DNA of 64,000 bases, taken from Streptomyces sp. NBC_01317 (GTDB lineage Bacteria > Actinomycetota > Actinomycetes > Streptomycetales > Streptomycetaceae). A program made the translations under genes and the position numbers. The notes beneath the pieces are model-generated. The model made no database searches. It saw nothing but the letters and a program-made list of their open reading frames with translations, and had not been told where the DNA came from. Shown here one piece after another: positions 20,732-29,198 of this stretch; within the stretch, counting starts at the first letter, position 1, and each line of letters opens with the position of its first letter. The stretch covers positions 2,277,501-2,341,500 of the forward strand of contig NZ_CP108393.1 of the NCBI RefSeq assembly GCF_035961655.1, given 5' to 3'.

Positions 20732-21091
20732 TCAGTAGTGGTTGAGGTTGGACGTCGCCTTCTCCGCGCCGGGGTCGCCCGAGTAGCCGTCGACCACGTC
20801 CACACCGCGCAGCGCCGCCTCGACCTCGTCGTCGGTGTTGCCGGCGATGGTGCGGGCCGCCTCGATGGCTTCCTGGAAGTTGAGCAGCAGATTGCCGATA
20901 CCGACCATGTTGTTGTTGATCTGCGTCTGCTTGGCGTTGAACGCCCCGGCGCCGATGCCCGCCCAGTGGCCTTCGAGGCTGTCGATCGTCGCCTGGAGCT
21001 TGTGGAGCTGGCCCTTGACGTCGTCGAAGCTCTTGGTGAGTTCGCCCTGGAGCGACTTGAGCGCTACACCGTTCACCTTCTGGACTGCCAT
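20732..21091 (-). CDS. esxB: WXG100 protein EsxB-like
   Basis: Protein of 119 aa. The turn is GHWAGIGAGAF at residues 41-51, between two long helices, as in WXG100 partners. The C-terminal tail (DGYSGDPGAEKATSNLNHY) extends past the second helix as in CFP-10-type members, and Y103 with D106 offers only a YxxD-like spacing, not a perfect YxxxD/E. ATG 21091 has an AAGGAA site; the frame runs further upstream but that part is a shadow of the mycosin gene. It is the first gene of the esxBA pair, 95 bp after the pseudo-mycosin. Confidence 0.93.
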   Translation of the reverse strand: MAVQKVNGVALKSLQGELTKSFDDVKGQLHKLQATIDSLEGHWAGIGAGAFNAKQTQINNNMVGIGNLLLNFQEAIEAARTIAGNTDDEVEAALRGVDVVDGYSGDPGAEKATSNLNHY

Positions 21092-21186
21092 GCGATGGTT
21101 CCTTTCCTGGGGCTGGGGTCGCGGTGGGTCGGTGTCCCACCGGTCGAGGAGTGTGTGTACGTACGTGGCTCGCGTGCGTACGGTCG

Positions 21187-22455
21187 TCAGGCCGTACGGC
21201 GCCGGCGGAGCACGGCGAAGGTCCCTCCCGCGAGGACCACCACGGCGACACCGCCGAGGATCAGGCCCAACTGCCCGCCGTCCGACGTGTTCTCGGCCGA
21301 GCCTGCCACGACGGCTTCGGAGCCGGGCTTGCCCTTCTCGGGCTGTGACGATGCCGGTGCGGACGGGGAGGGGGACGCAGAGGCGACGGGGAAGATCTCG
21401 TCGGCGAGAAGCTTGGCGTCGGGAGGGCCCGGGTTGCCCTTGCCGTTGAGGATGATCTCGCGGGGGCGGATCAGGCCGTGGCCGAGGTAGGTGCTGACGG
21501 TCTTCTTGTCCCAGTCCCGACTGGCTGTGTCGTACAGAACGCGGAGTACTTGGTTCGCCGTCCAGTCGGGGTGCTGGGACCACACAAGCGCTGCCGACGC
21601 CGAGAAAAGCGCTGCGGCAGCGGTCGCCCCTCCCCCGTCTTCGCAGTAGCTCTGGAACGTCGCGTCGCACCAGCGCGGGATGTCGGTTCCGGGAGCGGCG
21701 ATGTCGACGTCGTCGCCATGTTGCGAGAAGTCGGCCACACCGCCCTTCCGATCCGCGGAAGCCACGCCGACAACCTCGGAGAACCGGGCCGGGTACTGCG
21801 GCTTGTTCCCCTTCTTCGCGTTGTCGCCCGTGCCCGCGATCAGCAGCTTGCCCTTGCTCAGGGCGTATTCGAACGCGGTGGTCTGGGCGAAGGTGTCCAG
21901 ACCGATCGCGTACTGGTTTCCCACCGAGATCTGGATGATCTGGGCGTCGCTGTCCGCCGCGGCCCGGATGGCCTGCTTCAACGGATCGTTGATCTGGGGC
22001 ACCTCGTCGTACTTGAGAAGAGGCAGCTTGATCGGAATGATCTTGGCGCCCGGCGCCAGGCCGCGCAGTCCGCCACCCTTCCCCGTACCCGCGATCAGCT
22101 CGGCCGTGGTGGTCCCCTGGCCGTTCGTGTCCGCCGTCGAGCCACCGCCGCCTTCGGTCGTGGCGTCGACCCCCTTCAACACCTGGCCCTTGAGCGACGG
22201 AGTGGACGGGTTGACGCCGGAGTCGATGACCGCGACCTTGATGCCCTCACCCGTGGTGACCTTCCACATGTCCTCGGCATGCATCGCGTCCAGGTACCAC
22301 TGCTTCGACCGCTGGTCCGCCGCCGAGGCGTCCGGGGCCGTACCGGCGATGCCCAGGGTCCACGCGCTCAGCGCGGCCACCACGCAGAGCAGTTCCCGCC
22401 GCACCGGACGGGACCTGCTGCCACGCTTCCGGGCGGGGCTCATTCCTGCCGTCAT
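21187..22455 (-). CDS. Mycosin-like S8 protein lacking catalytic residues (pseudo-protease)
   Basis: Protein of 422 aa with the mycosin layout: signal peptide (about residues 18-46), subtilisin-like domain, Pro/Ser linker, and a C-terminal helix (LGLILGGVAVVVLAGGTFAV) with a basic tail. The Asp motif is present (AVIDSG, D78). The His motif reads NGQGTTTAEL, with Q113 where GHGT should have His. The oxyanion Asn of SAGN is replaced (IAGTG, T209), and the Ser motif reads GGATAAAA with T278 in place of Ser. Compared with the intact mycosin at 24868-26100, three of four active residues are missing. It is probably folded and anchored but inactive. It lies between the 551-aa substrate gene and esxB. 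Confidence 0.9.
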   Translation of the reverse strand: MTAGMSPARKRGSRSRPVRRELLCVVAALSAWTLGIAGTAPDASAADQRSKQWYLDAMHAEDMWKVTTGEGIKVAVIDSGVNPSTPSLKGQVLKGVDATTEGGGGSTADTNGQGTTTAELIAGTGKGGGLRGLAPGAKIIPIKLPLLKYDEVPQINDPLKQAIRAAADSDAQIIQISVGNQYAIGLDTFAQTTAFEYALSKGKLLIAGTGDNAKKGNKPQYPARFSEVVGVASADRKGGVADFSQHGDDVDIAAPGTDIPRWCDATFQSYCEDGGGATAAAALFSASAALVWSQHPDWTANQVLRVLYDTASRDWDKKTVSTYLGHGLIRPREIILNGKGNPGPPDAKLLADEIFPVASASPSPSAPASSQPEKGKPGSEAVVAGSAENTSDGGQLGLILGGVAVVVLAGGTFAVLRRRRTA

Positions 22456-22492
22456 CCTGGCTTCCGAACCTTCCTCGGTGCCTGTTCGGCGC

Positions 22493-24148
22493 CTAATCGA
22501 TCACCGGCGGCCCGGCGGGGCGCCGGCCGGCCGTCCATGTCTCTTCGTCTTCCGTCAGGTAGTCAGGACGCGATACGGCATCGTCCTGTTCTTCTTCCTC
22601 CGGCCGCCGTCCGCCGGGACCTCGGACGAGGCCCGAGCCTCCCTGGGTGAAGCCCGCACCGGGGCGGGACCGGGAGGCGGCGCCGCGCGGCGTGCCGACG
22701 ACCCCGTTCGTACTGGCGGTGCCCCGCGCGCCGGACCGGGGTGTGTTCGCGGGGTTCGCCCCGACCACACCACCCCGACCGGTCCTTGCGCCGGTGGCAC
22801 GGCCGGAGGCCGCTCCCTCACCGCCGATGACGTTCCCCCGTGGCATACGGGAGCCGGTGGCGCCGGCAGCACGCTGCGGGTTTCCGCCCACGATGCCGTT
22901 CCCACGGCCTGCTCCCGCGCGACCGGCGGGGGTCTGGCCCGTACCAGCACCTGACGCACCGGCGCGTCCTGCCGCTCCGGAGCCGCCGCCGATCGTTCCC
23001 GCCCGGCCGGCCGTACCGGAACCGCCCGATGCCGTCGGCGTACGTCCGGCCGCGCCGCCCTTGCCGAGCGATCCGGCGCTCTGGCCCACGGACTTGGCGT
23101 AGCCCTGCGGGCCCTTCGATCCGGATCCGCCCCGGGAGACGAGGTTCGCCGGTCCGCCGGCCGGGGGAGGCACGGTCCCGCCCCCGGAGCCAGGTCCTCC
23201 TGTCGAGGACGGAAGTGTCGACGCGTCCGGGAGCGCGGGGGCAACCGGCGGTGCCACCACGTTGTCGATCTCCACCGACGTCTCCCGCTCGGGCGCGGGG
23301 GTGATCGGGCGGACGGTGTCCAGATCCCTCTGCGACCGGTCCGCGTCGCCGAGGGAATCCGAACGCGTCGACACCGACGAGACCTCGGACTCGTCCGACG
23401 GGCCGTCGCCCACGTCCCTCGCACTCTTGGCGCGGACCGAAGGGCCCACCTTGCTCGGCGGGGGCACGTTCGCCTTGAGGACCCGGTCGAACTTCGGTGG
23501 TTCCTGGGCCGCCAGGGTCTCCTCGGAGACCGCGTAGAACGACGCCAGGCGGTTCATCTGGTTGATGGCCTCCTGGCGGTCCCTCTCCACCTTCTTCGCG
23601 GCCTCGTAGTCCGGATTGCCGTCCACCTGCTTGACCATCTCGATGTCCTCGACACTCTGCTTGCGCAGCCGGGTGTCGCGGGGCGGCATGGACTTGTGCA
23701 CCGACGCCAGGCCCGTGCCCGCGGCGGTGATCTGCGTCGCGGCCACATCGGCGAACGCGCCCAGTCCCCGGGCGTGTTCGGCGAGCCCTCGGCCGAACGA
23801 GCGGAACTCGTCGCCCGATTGGCCCTTCCACTCGACCTTCTCGACGTAGTCCTGGAGTTCCTGCGCGGCGTCGGCGAGCGCGTCCCTGGCCTTCCAGAGG
23901 GCGTTGCCCGCGGTCTCCAGATCCGCCGGGTTCGCGGTCTCCACCAGGTCGATCATGGCGTTGAGGTCGTGGCCCTCGAAGCTGGTCCTGGCGAAGGGGC
24001 CTGGGCCGCCGCCGGATCCGAAGAGGCCGCCGATGATCGACGACACCTTCTGGGTGATGTCGATGGCACCGAGTTGACCCTGGACCCGCGCCTGGTCCTG
24101 CTGGTGCTGTTCCTCGGGGGTCAGTTCCTCCGTATTTCCGTCAGTCAT
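22493..24148 (-). CDS. Large Ala/Gly-rich type VII substrate-like protein
   Basis: Protein of 551 aa. The N-terminal about 200 residues are helical with a WXG-like turn (YVEKVEWKGQSGDEFRSFG near residues 104-122), like a PPE/WXG targeting domain. A Ser/Asp linker follows. Residues about 300-520 are Gly/Ala/Arg/Pro-rich with many GRAG- and GGG-type repeats. The C terminus carries PDYLTEDEETW, which contains a YxxxD secretion signal (Y-L-T-E-D). There is no Sec signal. The stop is 37 bp before the pseudo-mycosin start, and the start lies 3 bp after the 158-aa partner gene. Likely a secreted or surface protein exported by EccC. Confidence 0.85.
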   Translation of the reverse strand: MTDGNTEELTPEEQHQQDQARVQGQLGAIDITQKVSSIIGGLFGSGGGPGPFARTSFEGHDLNAMIDLVETANPADLETAGNALWKARDALADAAQELQDYVEKVEWKGQSGDEFRSFGRGLAEHARGLGAFADVAATQITAAGTGLASVHKSMPPRDTRLRKQSVEDIEMVKQVDGNPDYEAAKKVERDRQEAINQMNRLASFYAVSEETLAAQEPPKFDRVLKANVPPPSKVGPSVRAKSARDVGDGPSDESEVSSVSTRSDSLGDADRSQRDLDTVRPITPAPERETSVEIDNVVAPPVAPALPDASTLPSSTGGPGSGGGTVPPPAGGPANLVSRGGSGSKGPQGYAKSVGQSAGSLGKGGAAGRTPTASGGSGTAGRAGTIGGGSGAAGRAGASGAGTGQTPAGRAGAGRGNGIVGGNPQRAAGATGSRMPRGNVIGGEGAASGRATGARTGRGGVVGANPANTPRSGARGTASTNGVVGTPRGAASRSRPGAGFTQGGSGLVRGPGGRRPEEEEQDDAVSRPDYLTEDEETWTAGRRPAGPPVID

Positions 24149-24151
24149 GGG

Positions 24152-24628
24152 TCACCACCCCTGTTCAGAGTTCGACTTGCCGCTCTTCTCCGGCCCGTGC
24201 TCGCCCTGCTGCGCGCGTTTCTCTTCCGCCCTGCGGTCCTCAAGGATGCGGGTCTGGATCCTCGCGTACCGCCGCCGCACGTCTTCCTCGACGTTGTCGA
24301 ACCCGACCTCCGCCGCGTGCACCCCGATGCTCAGCGTCTCGATCTGATCCCCCAGCGTCCGGGAGAGCGAGACGAGCGACTGGTGCACGCGGCTGTACTG
24401 GGCGTACAGCCCGTCCGCCTCGGCGAATGTCGCGTTGCTCCCGCTCAGCGAGGTCCTGGCGACCGTCTGTGCCGCCACCTTCGTGTCTCCGGCCGCCCCG
24501 CGCTCCAGGTCCGCCAGCAGATCCTTCACCCGGCTCTGGAAGCGTTTCAGCGCGCCGACACCGCGTTCGAGGTCGCTCCCACCGGTCGAGGCTCCCCCGC
24601 CTCCCCCGCCGTCCGCAGGGATCACCAT
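24152..24628 (-). CDS. Coiled-coil partner of the 551-aa substrate
   Basis: Protein of 158 aa. After a Gly/Ser N-terminus it is almost all helical with heptad-like spacing (LERGVGALKRFQSRVKDLLADLE, then VHQSLVSLSRTLGDQIETLSIG, then VEEDVRRRYARIQTRILEDRR) and a charged tail. I start at ATG 24628; a GTG 30 codons earlier (24718) is in frame but lies almost at the predicted transcript start. It is 3 bp from the next gene, so the two are probably a heterodimer exported together, as for PE/PPE pairs. That pairing is inferred. Confidence 0.83.
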   Translation of the reverse strand: MVIPADGGGGGGASTGGSDLERGVGALKRFQSRVKDLLADLERGAAGDTKVAAQTVARTSLSGSNATFAEADGLYAQYSRVHQSLVSLSRTLGDQIETLSIGVHAAEVGFDNVEEDVRRRYARIQTRILEDRRAEEKRAQQGEHGPEKSGKSNSEQGW

Positions 24629-24729
24629 GCCTTTGTTCCTCTCCCCGTTTACCTCAACTGCCTCAGTCACCTCAGTGGTCCTACGTTGCGATCGTGGCGC
24701 CGCACACAACAACCGCACCTGTACATCTC

Positions 24730-24758
24730 ACTCTAGCGATCGGCTCCGACAGCCCCAA
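24730..24758 (-). promoter_or_regulatory. Candidate promoter for the substrate/esx operon
   Basis: On the minus strand, TTGGGG (24753-24758) and TAGAGT (24730-24735) are 17 bp apart, upstream of the 158-aa gene and downstream of mycP. The 239-bp spacer suggests a separate transcript for the substrate, pseudo-mycosin and esx genes. Confidence 0.45.
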
Positions 24759-24867
24759 GGACGTTGTCCGCGCCGGGACTTCCTGTTACGGCTTCAATAC
24801 GGGGGTGCGGGGACTGTGCACGCGCAACTCCTCACGCGGCACTTCACACGGCACCGCACGCGGCACG

Positions 24868-26100
24868 TCAGGCCCGCCGCGTACGCCTCCGTGCGTCGCG
24901 CAGAGCCACCGCGCCGCCCGCTATCGCCGCCACCAGCACTCCCGCGCCCACGAGCACGTACGTCGCGAGGCGTGTCGCGCGTTCCTCCGGCGACTCGCCG
25001 ACCTGGAACCGGGCCGCCGCGGGCGCCGCCACCGGGTCGGCGCCCCGGTCGGCGACCGGTGCGCCGAGGGGCTTGTCGTCCTCGGTCAGGGCCCGTACCG
25101 GGTCCACGACTCCCCAGCCCACCAGGCGGTCGTGGCCCGCGATGGAGCGTTCCGCGGTCTGTTCGATCTGGGCGACGATCTGTTCCCGCGTCCAGTCCGG
25201 GTGCTTGCCCTTGATGAGCGCGGCGACGCCGGCGACGTACGGGGCGGAGAAACTCGTACCGTTGTCCGCGCAGTGGCCGCCGCCGGGAACGGTGGAGACC
25301 ATGTCGACGCCGGGGGCCGCGACCCCGACGAACTCGCCGGACTGGGAGAAGGCAGCCCGTTCGTTGTTCCTGTCGGACGACGCCACGGCCAACACACCTT
25401 TGTACGAGGCCGGGTAGGTCTCCTTGACGTTCCCGCCGAGGCCGTCGTTGCCCGCCGAGGCCACCACGACGACGTCCTGGTCGAGGGCGTTGTCCACCGC
25501 CTGCTTCAACTCGGGTGCGGGCTCGACCGCGTTGGCCGTGTCCTGGGAGATGTTGATGACGTCGGCGCGCGCCTCGACGGCGTAGGTGATGGCGTCGGCG
25601 AGGGTCTCGGCGGTGCCGTGGCCCTCGGCGTCGTTCTGCTGGATGGGGATGATGGTGGCCCCGGGCGCGAGGCCGACGAAGCCGGTGCCCTCCCTGGGGC
25701 GGGCCGCGATGATCCCGGCGACCTTGGTGCCGTGGCCCACGGTGTCCGTGGTGCCGTCCTCCTTGCCGCGCTCGATCGTGCCGCCGAAGTCGTCCTTCAG
25801 CCCCCGTTTCATCTTGTTGCGGCCGCTCTTCACGTCGACGGCCGGGGTGAGTTGGGGATTCCTGACGTCGACCCCGGTGTCGATGACCGCGACCCGTACC
25901 CCTTTGCCGGTGGACTGCGACCACAGTTCGTCGAGCAGCACCCGTTGCAGCGCCCAGGGACGGCCCGCGTACGGCTTGCTGGGGAACGTGCACTGGGTGT
26001 CGGTGGGGCCCTCGGCCGCGGCGGACGCGGGCAGGACGAGGAGGGCGGCCGCCGCGGTGACCACGGTGGCGGTGGTGGCGAGGAGCCGCCGGTCGGCCAT
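24868..26100 (-). CDS. mycP: Mycosin, membrane-anchored S8 protease
   Basis: Subtilisin-like protease of 410 aa. A signal peptide covers residues about 5-29 and a C-terminal helix (YVLVGAGVLVAAIAGGAVAL) with an Arg-rich tail anchors it. The full active site is present: D74 (AVIDTG), H123 (VGHGTKVAG), oxyanion N218 (ASAGNDG) and S283 (GTSFSAP). MycP proteins cap the ESX membrane complex on the outside and are needed for its stability. I start at ATG 26100, with a GGGGAAG site; the upstream frame is a shadow of eccB. It follows eccB by 32 bp. Confidence 0.95.
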   Translation of the reverse strand: MADRRLLATTATVVTAAAALLVLPASAAAEGPTDTQCTFPSKPYAGRPWALQRVLLDELWSQSTGKGVRVAVIDTGVDVRNPQLTPAVDVKSGRNKMKRGLKDDFGGTIERGKEDGTTDTVGHGTKVAGIIAARPREGTGFVGLAPGATIIPIQQNDAEGHGTAETLADAITYAVEARADVINISQDTANAVEPAPELKQAVDNALDQDVVVVASAGNDGLGGNVKETYPASYKGVLAVASSDRNNERAAFSQSGEFVGVAAPGVDMVSTVPGGGHCADNGTSFSAPYVAGVAALIKGKHPDWTREQIVAQIEQTAERSIAGHDRLVGWGVVDPVRALTEDDKPLGAPVADRGADPVAAPAAARFQVGESPEERATRLATYVLVGAGVLVAAIAGGAVALRDARRRTRRA

Positions 26101-26132
26101 CTGCGCTCTTCCCCTCACTCTCACGCTCCCTC

Positions 26133-27656
26133 TCACGAGCCCTGGATCTGCCGGGCCGCCGCCGTCGACAGCCGGGGCCCCGTCGGCAGGAACGTGGCCC
26201 ACGCGGCGGGGACCGGTGCCGGGGCGACGTCCTTGTAGCCGAGCCGGTTCTGCGCCTGCTGGGCCTCCTGCTGCCGCGCCTGCCGTTCCTGGGCCGTACC
26301 GGCTCCGATGCCGGGCTCGTCCCCGGCGCTGTCGCCGTTGGACTGCATGCCGTAGCGCAGGCCCGTGTCGGTGACGAGGAAAACAAATCCCGAGGCGGTC
26401 GACGATCCCTGGAACTGCCGGAACAACTGCCCTGACCCCGGGGTGACATACGCGCTGGAGCCGGTGGGCAGCGGCTTCGGGAAGTCCGTGCCCGCCCAGG
26501 TGCTCAGTGTGGTGGCGCCGTCGGCGCCGTTCACGTCCCGCAGCACACTGCACACGGTGTTACGGCTTCCCGCGCCGGTGCCCGCCTCGTTGACCGGTGC
26601 GGGGTCGCTCTCCGGCCAGTCCTTGTCCTGTCCGAACGGCTCACCCGGCTCGATGGCACCAGGGCTCACCGACGTGGCCCTGCCCGCCTGGCCGACCGTG
26701 ACCAGCTCCTTGCTGCTGAGCAGCAGCTTCGCGGTGAAGTCCGTGACCGGGGCGACCCTGCCGGGCAGCACCACGTACTGCTGGTTCTTGGAGTTGACGG
26801 GGGCGACGAGGACCATGCCCACCTTGTTCGCCTCCTTCGGCAGCAGCGCGCCGGGGGCGTTCGCGTCGGCGCCGGGGGTGCCCGTGATCGCCGGGAAGTC
26901 GATGGTGCCGCCCTGGTGCAGGGTCTCCAGCCAGGCGGCCGTGACACGCTGCGGCCTGCGGTCGGCGCCCACCACCTGGCGCAGGAGCAGCTCGTCCTTC
27001 TTCACGCGGTACGCCTTGCCCTCGGCGTCCACCACGTACCGGACCTTGTCCGGGCCCTCGACGTAGAGGAGTTCACCGCCGCGCAGACGATCTGCCCCTT
27101 CGGTCCTGCCCTGTTCGCGCTGCGCCAGGACGAACGCCGCCTTCTGGATGGCCCTGCCGCCCGCGCTCGGCCGTTCGCAGACCGCCCAACGCTTGGCCCC
27201 CCCGGCCTCCTTGGCGTCGGGGAGCCGGTCGGGGGCGTAGGGGATGCCGACGGTCGGGCCGTGGGCGAGGTCGCTGCGGTCGATGACCGATTCGCTGACG
27301 TTGATGACCTTGCCCTTGTCCTGGTCGAGCAGGAGCTTGGCGGAGGCCATGTTCAGCACCGGGTGCAGCTGACTCGTCTTCCCGGTCCGCAACACCACAT
27401 AGCGGGTGGTGGACTTGCTGGCGATGATGACGTTCTCGTTCACCGCGTCCCATCCCTTGGGCGCCACGGGCTTGAACATCCCCCACGCACCGAAGGCCGC
27501 GAGGATCACCACACCGACGATGACACCGGGCAGCACCGCACGAAGCGGCCGGGGCGCGCCCTCTTCCGAACCGGTCGAGTTCGGCTGCACGAACTGCGCG
27601 ATCAGCCTTCGTTTCGCGAAGGTGTAGGCGTTGAGTTCGTCCCGTCGTGATGCCAT
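26133..27656 (-). CDS. eccB: Type VII secretion membrane protein EccB
   Basis: Protein of 507 aa. A short cytoplasmic N-terminus (MASRRDELNAYTFAKRRLIAQFVQP, the family signature) is followed by one membrane helix (LPGVIVGVVILAAFGAWGMF, about residues 43-62) and a large extracytoplasmic domain, as in EccB. Family members have a central core plus pseudo-symmetric R repeats. Cysteines in AVCERP and TVCSVL probably pair. The end is Gln-rich (QERQARQQEAQQAQNR). ATG 27656 was chosen over the 119-codon upstream extension. It is the first gene of the minus-strand half and is divergent from eccE. Confidence 0.95.
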   Translation of the reverse strand: MASRRDELNAYTFAKRRLIAQFVQPNSTGSEEGAPRPLRAVLPGVIVGVVILAAFGAWGMFKPVAPKGWDAVNENVIIASKSTTRYVVLRTGKTSQLHPVLNMASAKLLLDQDKGKVINVSESVIDRSDLAHGPTVGIPYAPDRLPDAKEAGGAKRWAVCERPSAGGRAIQKAAFVLAQREQGRTEGADRLRGGELLYVEGPDKVRYVVDAEGKAYRVKKDELLLRQVVGADRRPQRVTAAWLETLHQGGTIDFPAITGTPGADANAPGALLPKEANKVGMVLVAPVNSKNQQYVVLPGRVAPVTDFTAKLLLSSKELVTVGQAGRATSVSPGAIEPGEPFGQDKDWPESDPAPVNEAGTGAGSRNTVCSVLRDVNGADGATTLSTWAGTDFPKPLPTGSSAYVTPGSGQLFRQFQGSSTASGFVFLVTDTGLRYGMQSNGDSAGDEPGIGAGTAQERQARQQEAQQAQNRLGYKDVAPAPVPAAWATFLPTGPRLSTAAARQIQGS

Positions 27657-27839
27657 CTGTCCGCTGTCCCTCTTCCCCCGCTGAGCGACCAGGTTCCCTC
27701 GTGCACCGGAGGGACCAGTGTGTCGCGCCGGCCCCCTACTATGCATGCCGCCGCTCGTGTCCCACCGCTCAGGTAGGGTGATCGACCGGTCAACGCCCAT
27801 GGGCGGACGGCGGTTACGGCGCAAGGGGGCACGGCGGCG

Positions 27840-29198
27840 ATGAGTACGGCGACGCGCGAGCGCGACGGGCGGAGCAGCACCGCGCGGGTCCCCGCTCCGT
27901 CCGGACGACCCGGACGACGGCGCGGCAGACGCGCGGAGGCCGGCGCTGTGCGTACGGCCCCAGGGGTCGCTCCGGCGCGGACGACCCTGCGCTCCCGGCC
28001 CCGCGCCGGCCACCTCGGGCCCTTCCAGCTACGGCAGTTGGTGCTCATCGAAGTCGCTCTCGCGCTGACGGGGATCGGCCTGGCGCTCGGCGGGCTCTGG
28101 CTCGTGCCGGCCGCGACCGTGGCCTGTGTGCTGGTGCTGGTCGCCGTGTCGCGCCGCCGGGGCCACGCCGTACAGGACTGGCTGTCCACGGCTCTCGCGC
28201 TGCGGGCGCGCACCCGGCCCGCCGAGCCGTGCGGGCCTGACGTCGACCCCTTGCTGGCGCCTGTCGCGGAGAGTGTGCCGGGATTCCGCCCGTACACCTA
28301 CGTCGACCGGAACCGCCGCACGGTCGGGATGCTCGGCGACGGCACGTTCCTGACCGTGGTGGTACGGGTCGAGGCCAGCGGCGACGGGCTGCGCCCGGTG
28401 TTCGGCGCGCGCTCGCTGCCGCTCACCCTGCTCGCGGACGCCCTCTCCGTGGACGACATCACCCTGGAATCGGTGCAGTTGGTGCAGCAGGTGCGCTCGG
28501 CGCCCGCACCGCACCTGCCCCAACAGGCCGTGGCCCGACTCTCGTACGCACCCCTCCAGGAACAGACCGGCGCCCCCGCGCTGCGGCTCACCTGGGTGGC
28601 GATCAAGCTGGACCCCGAGCTGTGCCGGGAGGCCGTGGACGCGCGCGGTGGCGGGATCGAAGGCGCCCAGCGGTGTCTGGTGCGGGTGGCGGACCACGTC
28701 GCCAGCCGGATCACCGGCGCCGGGTTCCGGGCCGTGGTGCTGGACCAGGAAGAGCTGAACTCCACCGTGGCCACCTCGGCCTGCGCCAGCCCCGCGCTGT
28801 CGGCCCGCGCGGGCCGGCCGGACGCGGCGGCGCGGCGGCGCACCGCCGAGACGGCGCGGGTCTGGCGGTGTGACGACCGCTGGCACACCACCTACGCCGT
28901 GGGCCGCTGGCCCGAGTTGGGGCGCGGCGCCACTCCGCTGCCCAAGCTGGTGGCGCTGCTGACCTCGGCCCCCGCGTACGCCACCACGTTCAGCCTGACC
29001 CTGCGCCCGGGCGCGCACCGGGGGACGATGTCGATCGGCGGGCACGTACGGATCACCGGCGGCTCGGACACCGAACTGGTGCGGGTGCGGCGGACGTTGG
29101 AGCAGGCCGCGCGGCACGCGAAGGTCGGTCTGGTACGGCTGGACCGCGAGCAGCTGCCCGGTGTGCTGGCCACACTGCCTCTGGGAGGCGCGCGATGA
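27840..29198 (+). CDS. eccE: Type VII secretion protein EccE
   Basis: Protein of 452 aa. An Arg/Pro-rich N-terminus (about residues 1-58) precedes two close membrane helices (about 67-84 and 88-104). The rest is a cytoplasmic domain. This is the EccE layout, which sits at the edge of the membrane ring. ATG 27840 follows an AAGGGGG site. The long basic N-terminus is an unusual extra compared with mycobacterial EccE. It overlaps the next gene (ATGA). Confidence 0.9.
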   Translation: MSTATRERDGRSSTARVPAPSGRPGRRRGRRAEAGAVRTAPGVAPARTTLRSRPRAGHLGPFQLRQLVLIEVALALTGIGLALGGLWLVPAATVACVLVLVAVSRRRGHAVQDWLSTALALRARTRPAEPCGPDVDPLLAPVAESVPGFRPYTYVDRNRRTVGMLGDGTFLTVVVRVEASGDGLRPVFGARSLPLTLLADALSVDDITLESVQLVQQVRSAPAPHLPQQAVARLSYAPLQEQTGAPALRLTWVAIKLDPELCREAVDARGGGIEGAQRCLVRVADHVASRITGAGFRAVVLDQEELNSTVATSACASPALSARAGRPDAAARRRTAETARVWRCDDRWHTTYAVGRWPELGRGATPLPKLVALLTSAPAYATTFSLTLRPGAHRGTMSIGGHVRITGGSDTELVRVRRTLEQAARHAKVGLVRLDREQLPGVLATLPLGGAR

